46,756 bases of DNA. Origin: a virus. The notes beneath the pieces were generated by a model. That model made no database searches, was not told where the DNA came from, and saw nothing but the letters and a program-made list of their open reading frames with translations. The translations under genes and the position numbers were made by a program. The stretch covers positions 1-46,756 of the IMG/VR virus record IMGVR_UViG_3300008107_000091. One strand, given 5' to 3'. Position 1 is the first letter of the stretch; the number at the start of each line of letters is the position of its first letter. Shown piece by piece: positions 1 through 8,454 of the stretch.

Positions 1-624
1 CGACGCGTTGTTATACGCGTGGTAACCAGCGTTGAACTTGACGATGAACTCGACAATGTTGCCGCTGCTATTCGCAGTGTCCACCACCACATCAACCACA
101 CGGAACGGCAACGAAGTCGCTACGTTGTTGATGTAAACACCCATCTTGCTGTCACCCGTGACCGAAGAGCCCGTGTTGAGCACGAGTTCCGCGTTCGTAC
201 CAAACGAGTTGGCGCGGGAAACATAAGCCGGGAGAAGTCCGCCCGAGGTGCTATTCGCAACGTTGCTCGCCACGTTCACAACCTTGAAGAGAGCGTTCGG
301 GTCGTCAGCAACATACGCAACGATGTCGTCAGCAACGACACTGCCCGGATAGTACTGCGAGAAGAGCTTCTGCTTCGTGGTCGGGTTCGTGTACGAACAG
401 CCGAGGAACACACCGATGACGCCCGCAATCGGGGAGGCATCGTTTTGAAGGGTCGTGATGATGACATTTCCCGACGAGTTCAACTGAACGACATCACCGT
501 TGTAAATAGCGGTGCCGTAGTTGCTCCCAATCGGAATCTGTCGCGTAGCACCCGCAAACGGAAGTCCGCCGATCAAATTGACCGGCTTCAAACCGTAAGG
601 TGCATCAACAGTGGGATAAGCCAT
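1..624 (-). CDS. Virion structural protein, head region (3' end missing)
   Basis: The gene reads leftward from an ATG at 624 preceded by a good AGGAG site and stays open through the left edge, giving 208 visible residues. It starts MAYPTVDAPYGLKPVNLIGG. The protein is rich in Asn, Val, Ser and Thr, with alternating beta-strand-like patterns and no signal peptide or membrane segment. It lies last in the packaging/head block, just downstream of the scaffold gene. I know similar 'APYGLKPVNLIGG' proteins from environmental podoviruses as structural proteins. It could be a head decoration protein or the major capsid protein; the sequence alone does not decide this. Confidence 0.7.
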   Translation of the reverse strand, partial: MAYPTVDAPYGLKPVNLIGGLPFAGATRQIPIGSNYGTAIYNGDVVQLNSSGNVIITTLQNDASPIAGVIGVFLGCSYTNPTTKQKLFSQYYPGSVVADDIVAYVADDPNALFKVVNVASNVANSTSGGLLPAYVSRANSFGTNAELVLNTGSSVTGDSKMGVYINNVATSLPFRVVDVVVDTANSSGNIVEFIVKFNAGYHAYNNAS

Positions 625-644
625 TTGATACTCCTAAAGTGAAT

Positions 645-1094
645 TTATTTACCTTTACCGAATGAGACCGTCGTCTTTCTGTCGTTAAACAGCGGCATAC
701 GCTCATCATTCAGTCTCATGAAATTGTTGTCTACAGACTGCATCTGAGACTGCGCTTGCTTGGCGTAATAATCATCACGCTGCTTCATCAGTTCAGCCGG
801 AGCCTTACAGAGCAACAACCCGCCAATCTCAATATTGTCTTTAAAACGACTATTGGGATCAGCTTGTAGCATCAGTCTGGGTTGTTCAGAAGCCTTAACC
901 GGCTCCCATCCTTCCCGAAACTTTGCGGATGTATTCGACGGGTCAGCTTGACCCATGATCGAAGTCCGAATCCAACGGAACACCCAGCCATTCTGCGCTT
1001 CCGGTTCAGGGAGCGTTTGGGGTGGGGTCCACGCCATCTTTCGTTGCGCCGATTCCCGATTTTCGAGTTCGCGTGCAAGTCTATTTTCAGCCAT
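645..1094 (-). CDS. Conserved small head-region protein
   Basis: A 149-residue protein starting MAENRLARELENRE. An ATG six bases further upstream (1100) is in frame, but the GGAG at the end of the scaffold gene is better spaced for 1094. The start overlaps the scaffold stop, so translation is probably coupled. The N-terminus is charged and helical, the middle has a Pro/Trp-rich stretch (MAWTPPQTLPEPE), and the C-terminus is basic. No catalytic motif is visible. Its place between scaffold and structural protein suggests a head-assembly role. That is inference from position only. Confidence 0.65.
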   Translation of the reverse strand: MAENRLARELENRESAQRKMAWTPPQTLPEPEAQNGWVFRWIRTSIMGQADPSNTSAKFREGWEPVKASEQPRLMLQADPNSRFKDNIEIGGLLLCKAPAELMKQRDDYYAKQAQSQMQSVDNNFMRLNDERMPLFNDRKTTVSFGKGK

Positions 1095-2067
1095 TGTCAT
1101 TCTCCAGTTGGACCATTGCTTTTGCGTACTGTTCGTTGCTCAACCCCAATTTCTTAGCGATAGCAACTTGAGTCGGTGTCAGGCGGACCTGACGCGGCGC
1201 GGTTCCCCGCGTTACCGGAGCCACTACATTGGCTGGTTTATTTGTGCGAGCAGGTTTCTCACCCTGCTTCGTTTGAATCGGCTTTTCCTCTTCTACCTCA
1301 AAGTAGTCGGGGAATCGCTTCTTCATAGTCGCGTTAACTCGGTCGTAATAATCGTCACTACGTGGATCGACTCCAGACCGGACCAGTTTTTCATGCAGTC
1401 CAAGGGCGAGGGCGGTCATCTCCTCGTCGGTGCCAAACCACGGATTTTTATCCTTCCACGCTTCGGCTTTTGGGTCCGTAACGGGTTGGGGTGCCGGGGG
1501 CACTTGGTACTGTTGACTTTGTTGTACACCCGAATCCTCTTCTTGTAAAGAGGGCCGGAAGTTTTCGTATTGCTTAATTCGGAACTTGGCTTCAGTCATG
1601 GCCTCCTGAGCATCAGCGATCTTCTCAGCATCACCAGACTCATAAGCCTGTTTCAGGCGCTCTTTAGCAACGATCAACTCGTTACTAGCAGCCTTAGTAA
1701 CTTCCTGAATATATGCTTTTTCACCATTACCAAGGCGGTTCTTAAGCTGCTTAATCTCCTGTTCGCGGGCCTGTGCAAACCGCAGGGCTTCCTCACGCTC
1801 ACGGAGGGCACGCTCTTTCTCACGACGCTCGTCGTGCCAGACCTTTTTCATCTGGGAGAGGCGCTTCTTGACCTTCTCAGAGTAGTCTTCAAGATCGTCG
1901 TTATCTAACTCCTGAACGACATCTTTGGGTAAGGGTTTACGGTTACGATCTTCAATCGGGGTATCGTCTACCACCTCGACCTTAAAATCGTCTTGTGCTT
2001 CTGGCTTACTAGCCTCAGCAGTCTCCTGCTCAGTTTCGTCAGGAAACTTAAATTCCATCTGTTCCAT
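1087..2067 (-). CDS. Capsid scaffolding protein
   Basis: 326 residues with the composition expected of a podovirus scaffold. The first 70 residues are strongly acidic. Residues of about 60-180 form a highly charged, heptad-like helix (KVKKRLSQMKKVWHDERREK and onward, rich in Glu, Arg, Lys and Gln). A Pro/Gln-rich linker follows, then a basic C-terminus of the kind that binds coat protein. Translation starts at an ATG behind GAGGT, spaced eight bases. It lies between the co-chaperonin and the head structural gene, where scaffolds sit in T7- and P22-like phages. It would guide procapsid assembly and then leave the head. Confidence 0.75.
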   Translation of the reverse strand: MEQMEFKFPDETEQETAEASKPEAQDDFKVEVVDDTPIEDRNRKPLPKDVVQELDNDDLEDYSEKVKKRLSQMKKVWHDERREKERALREREEALRFAQAREQEIKQLKNRLGNGEKAYIQEVTKAASNELIVAKERLKQAYESGDAEKIADAQEAMTEAKFRIKQYENFRPSLQEEDSGVQQSQQYQVPPAPQPVTDPKAEAWKDKNPWFGTDEEMTALALGLHEKLVRSGVDPRSDDYYDRVNATMKKRFPDYFEVEEEKPIQTKQGEKPARTNKPANVVAPVTRGTAPRQVRLTPTQVAIAKKLGLSNEQYAKAMVQLENDNG

Positions 2068-2078
2068 ATTGATTTACC

Positions 2079-2456
2079 TCAAGCTCTGCGGATTCCACGG
2101 GGATCTTCGACCACCGCTTCCACCGTATCGTCGTTAATGATGCGGAACTCACGTCCGTGAATAACTACTCGGGTACCGGCATAGGGGCGGGTCAACACGA
2201 AGTCGCCTTCCTTACACCACGGGCCGGTGGGGAACCGGTCCTTATCCTTGTAGCAAAGACCACCCATCTTCACGACAAAAAGCACTACAGTAGTTAGTTC
2301 TTCCGTACGCTTCGTGTCGTCAGACTTGATGATCCCACCCTCAAACTCCTCTTCTACATGCGGTACTGCACACAGAATTCGAAAGCCTTGGGGTTCTGGC
2401 AGGAGTTTGGCTTTAGCAGCCTCTTCCTGTGTCTTTTCAATGTCGATACTACTCAT
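2079..2456 (-). CDS. GroES-like co-chaperonin
   Basis: 125 residues with the GroES beta-barrel layout. The sequence has PQGFRILCAVP near residue 25, then a mobile-loop region ending in GGIIKSDD, then the conserved late part GDFVLTRPYAGTRVVIHGRE and a final strand with RIINDDTVEAVV. The family caps the GroEL chamber. Phage members such as T4 gp31 replace host GroES to fold large capsid proteins. The first 25 residues are a charged extension absent from cellular GroES. The start overlaps the upstream small gene by eight bases. Position beside portal and scaffold fits a role in head-protein folding. Confidence 0.78.
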   Translation of the reverse strand: MSSIDIEKTQEEAAKAKLLPEPQGFRILCAVPHVEEEFEGGIIKSDDTKRTEELTTVVLFVVKMGGLCYKDKDRFPTGPWCKEGDFVLTRPYAGTRVVIHGREFRIINDDTVEAVVEDPRGIRRA

Positions 2457-2640
2457 CCTGATCTATCCTCTTTGCAAGGTCTTTGATGTATCCCACTGCG
2501 AGGTCGAGACCCTGTAACGCCCCGCATAGGCGTTTGTATTCCGCCTCATCCAATTTTCCTTGGATCAGGTTTTCTACAATTAAATTGCGCTCGTCCTTGA
2601 GTTTTGCCTCAAGGTATTCCAAAGCGTTTGAATAACCCAT
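2449..2640 (-). CDS. Small helical protein of unknown function
   Basis: 63 residues starting MGYSNALEYLEAKL. It is almost entirely predicted helix with a charged, heptad-like pattern, has no Cys and no membrane segment. Its ATG overlaps the portal stop codon (TAATG) and its end overlaps the co-chaperonin start, so all three are likely translated in series. I do not recognise a family. A small head-assembly or DNA-binding accessory role is possible but unsupported. Confidence 0.6.
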   Translation of the reverse strand: MGYSNALEYLEAKLKDERNLIVENLIQGKLDEAEYKRLCGALQGLDLAVGYIKDLAKRIDQDE

Positions 2641-5180
2641 TACTCACCTGCTGGTGTTTCCACCTGTTTGCGCCGCAACTCGGCGTCGTCCTTTGCCTTG
2701 CCTATCTCTAGACCAAGGCGCACTCCTTCCATCTGTTGCTTGGCTGACAACGCAGCCTTGTCCTTCTGAATGTCCACGCCGAGACGCGCTGCCTCAAGCT
2801 GCTGACGCCCAGAGATCTCTGCTTTGCGAAGCTCCAACTCGTCGGCCTTGGCGGCAGCGTCCATGATGTCTTTTTGCTGCTTGCGTTGGATATCGGCCTG
2901 CTGAATCTGTGCTTCGATCTGCATCTGCTGCGCTTTGGTCTGCGCCTGAAGCTGCTTGATCTGCAAGTCCATCATCTGCATCTGCACGAGTGGGTCTTGT
3001 GCTTGCTGCTGGGCCTGCTGCATCTGAACTTCTGCGGTGTCCTTCTGAAGGACTCGTGCGGCAGCGGCTGCTGCCAGTTGTGACAACTGCGCCTCGAACT
3101 CCGGCGGCAGGTCGTATTCTTCTCGGTCGTCTTGCGGAAGCGGGGGCAGTGCAGCACCCAATTGCTTCTCGATTTCACGGCGGTACTGGAACGCCATATG
3201 CTCCATGATGTGAGCCTGAAGTGCAGCCGTGATCTGCTGCGCCATCGGATTCTGCCCAATCTGCTGAGCGATCTTCGGGTCTTGTCCCAACGCCGTATGA
3301 GCAGCGATATGCGCTTCGTGGTCTTGATACATAAACGCCTTCACGGGCTTACCCGTCATGACATCCATGTTCTCAGTGATCGGATCTCGTGGCTTAGCAT
3401 CAGCAGGTAGCGGCACAATGCGATCCGCATTCTTCACGCCCAAAGTCTCAATCATCTGACGATGCAGGTAGGGCAGGTCGTAGAGTTGCGGAGCCGTTTG
3501 AGAAAGCTGAAGTACAGCCTGATACTGCACCACTTTCTGCGACATCGTTGACGCGTTCGGATCACTGACCGGGATGACATCAACATCATCGTAGTCGGCC
3601 TTCTTGGCCTTGCGATCACCAACTTCCGGCTCGTACGAATACTCATCCGGGGTGTTGTCACGAATGATGCCAGCCAGCAGTTTGAACTCCTGCTTCATCG
3701 CGTAGTACACGCGAGCCTGCACCGCCGTCATGACCTTCAATACTCTTTCAAGTACGGCCAGCGTCGTACCGACCGGAGCCTGCGAGGACATATCGGAAAT
3801 CTTAAGATCCGACACCGCAGCAAAACGGCGTCCTTCCTCGACAATCCGATCCATCAACTGAGCCAAAGTCTGGCTCGGCTCCTTGTAGGGGAGGGGGAGG
3901 ATGTTGTCGCGGATCGCACCACTTGGGATATCTACGTCTCGGAATTCTCCCGGCGCAATCGGTGTGTCATCACCCTTGATACGAAGCCCGCGTGACTTGA
4001 GACCACCCGGTAGATTGCTGAGAGTTCCCGCATCGACAAGTTGGCGAAGGAGCGAAGTGGCGGCCTTGCTGTGCCCACCGATAAGGTGAATAAGGCCGAA
4101 ATAATAGAAGCCAAAGCCGGGGATATATCCGTAGTGGACGAAGTGCTGTCGCTTCTCTTTAAGTTCATCGTCTTCTTTCCAATTACGACGAATCGCTAGA
4201 ATCGTCCCCGTCCCCTTCTCAATCGTCACCACGTAAGGCAGCGCTATACCGGTCTCGTTGTTGTCCTTATCAACATCCGGATAACCCGGCAGATCAATGT
4301 TGACGTGCATCTCAAGAAGCTGGAACCGGTCGTCCATCGAAGCACTAAAGCCTTGATCTTCAGCCTTCTGCTTCTCCACCTCGTCCATAACCCGCATCGG
4401 CTCACCAAGATCGACATCTCGGTAAAACCCAGCGTACTGCAACTTCCTCAACTCATTCTTGGTCTTACGCATCCGGTGCGTAACACGCTCAGCCGTCTCA
4501 AGGTTCGGCGCACCGTACGGCACCACGATATCTTCAGCCGGGATATACACCGCCGTCTGACGACCCAGTGACGGATCAAAGTACACCTTCTTGAAGGCGT
4601 TACCTGCGAGAGCCAGACTCAACAACAACCGCTCATGCTCCGGGCGGTACTCTTTCATCACCTCGGTTAACTGATAATTCATGTCATCCGCAACGCGAAC
4701 GGCAGAATCTTTCTTCTCCGGGGTTTCCTTGCCTATGATCTTTGCTTTGACCGGACCCATCGCCGGGAAGGTCTCGATGATCGTCTCGGACTGGAACTTA
4801 ACCGCACTCTCCATCAAGAGCGGGTGAAACACACCACACGCACCGGGCCACGGCTCTGTTCGATCCTCGTAGCGAATGCCGAGAATTTTGAGTCCTTTAA
4901 CGTACGTATCCAACCAGTCTTTGCGACTTGAAAGATCTTGCTCGTAGTTACCGATCAACTCACCAGCCAGACTCTGCAACTCATTCTCGCCCATGAAGTC
5001 AGCGAGGTTGGCATCAAAGTCTTCGGCACGTGGCTCGGACTTGACCATCTCAACCACTACGCCATCCATGCCGATAGCAACGCTCTCCGGATCTTCAATC
5101 ATGATCTCGATTGCGGGTTCTTCTGCCGCAAGAGCTTCAAGACCCATCGGAGCCTGCATTAAACTTTTATCGACGGCCAT
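2640..5180 (-). CDS. Portal protein (head-tail connector)
   Basis: 846 residues, the length class of large P22/T7-like portals. The N-terminus is acidic. The conserved body contains RTEPWPGACGVFHPLLMESA near residues 105-125, a stretch on serial helices (EYRPEHERLLLSLALAGNAF), the membrane-free core GFGFYYFGLIHLIGGH and a helix-rich crown region. The last 170 residues are a Gln/Ala-rich coiled coil (AEVQMQQAQQQAQDP and onward), like the barrel of P22 gp1. The ATG sits seven bases after AGGAGA. It lies next to TerL, as expected for the dodecameric ring through which the terminase pumps DNA. Confidence 0.88.
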   Translation of the reverse strand: MAVDKSLMQAPMGLEALAAEEPAIEIMIEDPESVAIGMDGVVVEMVKSEPRAEDFDANLADFMGENELQSLAGELIGNYEQDLSSRKDWLDTYVKGLKILGIRYEDRTEPWPGACGVFHPLLMESAVKFQSETIIETFPAMGPVKAKIIGKETPEKKDSAVRVADDMNYQLTEVMKEYRPEHERLLLSLALAGNAFKKVYFDPSLGRQTAVYIPAEDIVVPYGAPNLETAERVTHRMRKTKNELRKLQYAGFYRDVDLGEPMRVMDEVEKQKAEDQGFSASMDDRFQLLEMHVNIDLPGYPDVDKDNNETGIALPYVVTIEKGTGTILAIRRNWKEDDELKEKRQHFVHYGYIPGFGFYYFGLIHLIGGHSKAATSLLRQLVDAGTLSNLPGGLKSRGLRIKGDDTPIAPGEFRDVDIPSGAIRDNILPLPYKEPSQTLAQLMDRIVEEGRRFAAVSDLKISDMSSQAPVGTTLAVLERVLKVMTAVQARVYYAMKQEFKLLAGIIRDNTPDEYSYEPEVGDRKAKKADYDDVDVIPVSDPNASTMSQKVVQYQAVLQLSQTAPQLYDLPYLHRQMIETLGVKNADRIVPLPADAKPRDPITENMDVMTGKPVKAFMYQDHEAHIAAHTALGQDPKIAQQIGQNPMAQQITAALQAHIMEHMAFQYRREIEKQLGAALPPLPQDDREEYDLPPEFEAQLSQLAAAAAARVLQKDTAEVQMQQAQQQAQDPLVQMQMMDLQIKQLQAQTKAQQMQIEAQIQQADIQRKQQKDIMDAAAKADELELRKAEISGRQQLEAARLGVDIQKDKAALSAKQQMEGVRLGLEIGKAKDDAELRRKQVETPAGE

Positions 5181-5190
5181 CTAAATTCTC

Positions 5191-6705
5191 CTAGTAATAC
5201 CCTTCGTGCCTGTGGCTCTTGAACCATTTAGTCGGTTCTGGCTCATCATTTGGCAAACGAATAAACCCTCCCTGCCGGAATCGCAGGAGAGCTAGTGTTG
5301 TCGAGTCCACTAAGTCGTCATGAGTTCCAGCCGGAAAGTCGTTACACTCTTCGACTACTTCCCATGCCCAGCGACGGTCAGGCACCCATACAATGCCTGA
5401 AGAAAACAAGTCCGTCACGGCATTTACACGTGATATCTTATCCTGCCCCTTACCCGGCGTGAATTCTGATATCGGTACGCCCATCCGACGCATCTCCTGA
5501 TACAGCGCCGCACCGTTGGATTTTTTCTCAACAATAAAGGTGTCCGGGTTCCACTCTTTGTACTCCTCCAACACCATCGCCTTTAGCTCTGGGAACTCCA
5601 GTCGTTGCTTGATCGAGTTCAGTAGGATGATGTTGTAGTTCTTGGTCTCCTCGTTGAAGAAGACCCCCCACGTAGTCAGGGCGTTGTAGTCCGAGCGGTT
5701 TGTTTTCTCTTGGGCGGCGTCAAGCGACATAATAATGTGCTCACAAGGTGGGGGGTTCTCTGGCTCCCAGACCTGCCACCACTCTCTTTTAATAAGAGCG
5801 CCTTCCTCCGAAGTCGGCTGCTGCATGTACTGGGCCTGCCAATACCGCACATCCATGCTGGCCTTTTTCGCCAGCAACTCGTCAATGCCCCAGAACTCAG
5901 GCCAGAGCGGTTTCTCATTTAATATGGCCGGGAACTCTACGACCTCCCACTGGTCTGCCCCGTCTTCGCGGGTCATGTGATCCACGATCTTGCCGGTCAG
6001 GTCCATCTTGCTCCATCGGGTCATCACCACGATGATCGCACCACCCGGCATTAGTCGTTGGACCGGTCCTGACTGGAACCACTCCCACGCTGGCTCGAAT
6101 ACGTCTGCACGACCCTGTTTAGCTTCTTGTTCAGAGTGAGGGTCATCAATAATAAAGAGGTCGGCACCGCGACCAGCAAGAGCACCGCCCACACCAATAG
6201 CGAAATACTCGCCATTAAAATTTGTGCCCCAACGAGAAGCACTTTTACTGTCGGCCTGAAGCTCGACTTGAGGAAAAATGTCACGGTAGCTCTCCGATCC
6301 CACCAAATTACGCACCCGACGACCAAAGTTCACCGCGAGATCCGCAGTGTGGGACGCCATGATGACCTTCTTCTGGGGAAACTTGCCTAGAAACCACGCA
6401 GGAGCGAGATAACTGATCATCTCCGACTTGCCATGTCGCGGGGCGATGTTGACGATGACCCGTTTCTTCTTACCCGACGCGATTTCCTCGAAGATCTTGC
6501 CCAGACGACGGTGGTGCGGCCCCACTTTGTAGCCCGGATACACATGATTAATGAAGTCGAGGAACGATTCCTTACCCTTGGCCTGCGTAATCTGCTGCTG
6601 ATAGTTCTTTAATAGCTCAGCCACGCGCCGTTTCTCTTTGTCCGGCATCGTCGGCAGGGCTGCTTTCAGCTTTTGCAGCTTGTCAGGTGTAAGTTGCAGG
6701 CTCAT
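5191..6705 (-). CDS. terL: Terminase large subunit (TerL)
   Basis: 504 residues with a full ATPase-nuclease layout. The Walker A-type loop is NIAPRHGKSE near residue 85, and Walker B is ADLFIIDDPHSE near 185. The C-terminal RNase H-like nuclease begins at IIMSLDAAQEK near 325 and ends with the acidic AGTHDDLVDSTTLA near 455. The enzyme cuts concatemeric DNA and drives it through the portal. Its ATG overlaps the stop of the upstream zinc-ribbon gene by four bases (ATGA) with no usable Shine-Dalgarno, so it probably depends on coupled translation. No intron or frameshift is seen. Confidence 0.93.
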   Translation of the reverse strand: MSLQLTPDKLQKLKAALPTMPDKEKRRVAELLKNYQQQITQAKGKESFLDFINHVYPGYKVGPHHRRLGKIFEEIASGKKKRVIVNIAPRHGKSEMISYLAPAWFLGKFPQKKVIMASHTADLAVNFGRRVRNLVGSESYRDIFPQVELQADSKSASRWGTNFNGEYFAIGVGGALAGRGADLFIIDDPHSEQEAKQGRADVFEPAWEWFQSGPVQRLMPGGAIIVVMTRWSKMDLTGKIVDHMTREDGADQWEVVEFPAILNEKPLWPEFWGIDELLAKKASMDVRYWQAQYMQQPTSEEGALIKREWWQVWEPENPPPCEHIIMSLDAAQEKTNRSDYNALTTWGVFFNEETKNYNIILLNSIKQRLEFPELKAMVLEEYKEWNPDTFIVEKKSNGAALYQEMRRMGVPISEFTPGKGQDKISRVNAVTDLFSSGIVWVPDRRWAWEVVEECNDFPAGTHDDLVDSTTLALLRFRQGGFIRLPNDEPEPTKWFKSHRHEGYY

Positions 6706-6929
6706 GCGACAGGAGGTGGGGGATTTGGGTTAAGTTTCTCGTCTGTTTGAGTCCAAAGTGCTGCAACGGGGTACAAACACTCCTCGCAATACACTCTGCC
6801 ATCTGTCGAAAGGTAAAAAGTCGGTTGCTCGCAGTTCCCACAAGCCACGATTGCGACTTCTTCCTCGGCTTCAACAGCCTTTTTTGGCTTCTTCCCCTTA
6901 AATCCAACCACATCACCCACGTGATGCAC
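6702..6929 (-). CDS. Small zinc-ribbon protein
   Basis: Up to 75 residues from a GTG at 6929; other in-frame GTGs lie at 6920 and 6914, so the start is uncertain. Two CxxC pairs, in CGNCEQPTFYL and YCEECLYP, are spaced about 20 residues apart and look like a structural zinc ribbon. The N-terminus is basic and the C-terminus Pro-rich. It overlaps the end of the small-terminase candidate and the start of TerL, so the three are co-translated. A role in packaging or nucleic-acid binding is inferred from position. Confidence 0.6.
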   Translation of the reverse strand: MHHVGDVVGFKGKKPKKAVEAEEEVAIVACGNCEQPTFYLSTDGRVYCEECLYPVAALWTQTDEKLNPNPPPPVA

Positions 6930-7494
6930 CGTTTTCTTCAGTGATCACCGTGTATTCAATGCCTTCCAGCACCGAGAGAAGCTCCTTTTCCACTTCCTCA
7001 ATCGGCTTGATGATGTGCGTAACCTCGCTACGCCTCTTAAATGCGTCAATCCCGTCCACTTCGCCCAAGGCTTTGAGGGCATTGATGCGCGTTTTCAGGT
7101 CATCTGCCTGCTCCGCTGCCTCAAACAGCTTATTCACCACGTAGAGCTTCAGGTCAGATAGCTCCTCCACGATCATGTGGTTGTACCGGGCAGCTAACCC
7201 CGCATACAAAGCGATGGTTTCGTTCGGATACTTGGCGAAATCAGGTCGGACCTTGGGGTTCTCGATCATTTCGCGGGCTAATTCTTGTGCGGACGCGCTG
7301 TCAGATTCGGTCGGGATGATGGGCTGGCACGATATGTCCGATATGAACTTGATGGTTCTAGCCCGCATGTCCAGTTCTTCAGCCGGGGACAGGTCCGGTA
7401 GCGCCTCAGCCGCGTTTGCCGGGAGAGCAAGGTTCTCTTCGATGTCAGGGACTAGCGGCTGCATTGTTGCGAAATATATACGAATTTTGGGCAT
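6913..7494 (-). CDS. Small terminase subunit candidate
   Basis: 193 residues from the ATG at 7494, or 183 from an in-frame ATG at 7464; neither has a clear Shine-Dalgarno. The protein is mostly helical. The first half has a conserved-looking MRARTIKFISDIS, and the second half a long amphipathic helix (LSDLKLYVVNKLFEAAEQAD) followed by INALKALGEVDGIDAFKRRS. Its size, helicity and place as first gene of the packaging operon, upstream of TerL, match small terminase subunits, which recognise phage DNA and form a ring. I see no decisive motif, so the assignment is mainly by context. Confidence 0.5.
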   Translation of the reverse strand: MPKIRIYFATMQPLVPDIEENLALPANAAEALPDLSPAEELDMRARTIKFISDISCQPIIPTESDSASAQELAREMIENPKVRPDFAKYPNETIALYAGLAARYNHMIVEELSDLKLYVVNKLFEAAEQADDLKTRINALKALGEVDGIDAFKRRSEVTHIIKPIEEVEKELLSVLEGIEYTVITEENGASRG

Positions 7495-7878
7495 GGTACC
7501 AAATTGGATACCGGGGGGTGTTTTATAGCGAGGGGGTGGGGTCGGCCCAGCCAGATTTTGAAAAATGCGTGGTGATTTGTGCGGATCAAAGTGAGATGGG
7601 CGACGCAGCGGAGTCCCAACTGTGCGCGGCGGGGTGGGGTACGGTGGGGGTCAGGTTGGCCGGGTTCCGGGATTGGCGAGGGGGGCGGGGTAGACGCGGC
7701 GAGACCGCGAGAGGCGAGGGGCGCGTATCTGTTTCAAGCTGTACCCGGTTGCACCATGCGCGGCGAGACCCAACCCGGCGAGCGCGAACGTACCGCGCCA
7801 ACCTAGTCCAGACGTAGCCTAGACCCCGCAGAACCGCGCCCGATTATGTGGCGAGAAAACCACGCGAATAAACCGCGT

Positions 7879-8011
7879 GGAACAACGTAAGGCTTTGAAA
7901 TATCAGGAAATAAATGGCCGTGTTCCAGCTTTGTTCCAGATGTAGATTCTAGCGGAACAAGCTAAAGCCTTGAAATATCAGGGAAAAACCGGGTTTTGTT
8001 CCATGTTCCAG
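7879..8011. repeat. Two imperfect direct repeats of about 60 bases
   Basis: Unit 1 (7879-7939) and unit 2 (7954-8011) share GGAACAA at the left, then TAAGGCTTTGAAATATCAGG or TAAAGCCTTGAAATATCAGG, then two TGTTCCA copies at the right. Because GGAACAA and TTGTTCC are complementary, each unit could form a long stem-loop. A more diverged third unit lies at 8235-8297. Confidence 0.7.
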
Positions 8012-8080
8012 TAAAAACGCGGGGGGGTCTGGCAAAACCCGGAGAGAATCAGGCAAGAGAGGCAAGGGAGCGCGGCGCGT

Positions 8081-8191
8081 TAAAAAGCTCCAAATTAATT
8101 TGAAAACCGTTCGTTTTTTAAAATTCCCTTTTTTCTCTCTTTTTTCTCTTATCTTATTATCTATAAATTCTAATAAAAACAACAAGTTACG
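8081..8191. other. A+T-rich tract, possible DNA-unwinding element
   Basis: A markedly A+T-rich run with long T and TCTCTT pyrimidine tracts, bracketed on both sides by the GGAACA repeats. Low duplex stability next to iteron-like sites is the classic arrangement of an origin. No gene is visible in it. Confidence 0.45.
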
Positions 8192-8386
8192 CCGCCCCCC
8201 TCGCCGTTTCGCCGTTCCAGAGTATAAGAATCACGGAACAAAAGCTGGAACAAACTTTCGGTAAGCCCTTGATTTTATTAGACTTTTTTTGTTCCAGACT
8301 TTTCGCCCCTCTGGAACAACTGGAACAAGCCCCCGCCCGGCAAGATACTAGGCAAAAAAAGTCACTAAATAGTCGCGCCGGGGGGC

Positions 8387-8415
8387 TTCCAATAAGTAAA
8401 GAAAAGTTATTTAAT
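8387..8415 (+). promoter_or_regulatory. Weak sigma70-type promoter with 5' hairpin
   Basis: TTCCAA, 17 bases, then TTTAAT. The -10 matches consensus in five of six positions and the -35 poorly. It is followed by an inverted repeat CCGGGT (8418-8423) / ACCCGG (8436-8441) and the leader ACTAACCCGGAGAAAACAC before the ATG at 8455. The same order of promoter, 5' hairpin and leader occurs at 11190 and 12683, which supports this otherwise weak call. Confidence 0.4.
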
Positions 8416-8454
8416 GTCCGGGTCGAGCAAAAACTAACCCGGAGAAAACACAGA

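Larger units (their letters stand above)
7879..8328. repeat. Cluster of twelve TTGTTCCAG/CTGGAACAA repeats
   Basis: Seven- to nine-base copies of TTGTTCCAG or its complement lie at 7879, 7921, 7931, 7954, 7996, 8004, 8214, 8235, 8245, 8289, 8311 and 8320 (left coordinates). Both orientations occur, and some are head-to-tail pairs, for example two abutting CTGGAACAA at 8311-8328. They flank an A+T-rich tract. This is the layout of iterons around a replication origin, or of a multi-site operator. Function is inferred. Confidence 0.8.
7495..8454. other. Divergent non-coding control region
   Basis: This 960-base stretch separates the leftward packaging genes from the rightward early genes. Open frames inside it are low-complexity and lack ribosome sites, so I call no gene. 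It holds a G-rich part (about 7510-7740), a cluster of TTGTTCCAG/CTGGAACAA repeats (7879-8328), an A+T-rich pyrimidine tract (8081-8191) and a weak promoter (8387-8415). Initiation of replication and control of both transcription directions are the likely functions. Confidence 0.7.

Noticed and set aside
19-642. A rightward open frame of 207 codons at the left edge
   Set aside because: It is the antisense of the leftward virion gene, with a His/Arg-rich composition and no ribosome site.
7416-7817. Long open frames in the divergent region, for example 133 codons rightward
   Set aside because: They are Arg/Gly-rich translations of G-rich DNA, overlap the small-terminase start, lack ribosome sites and show no protein-like pattern.
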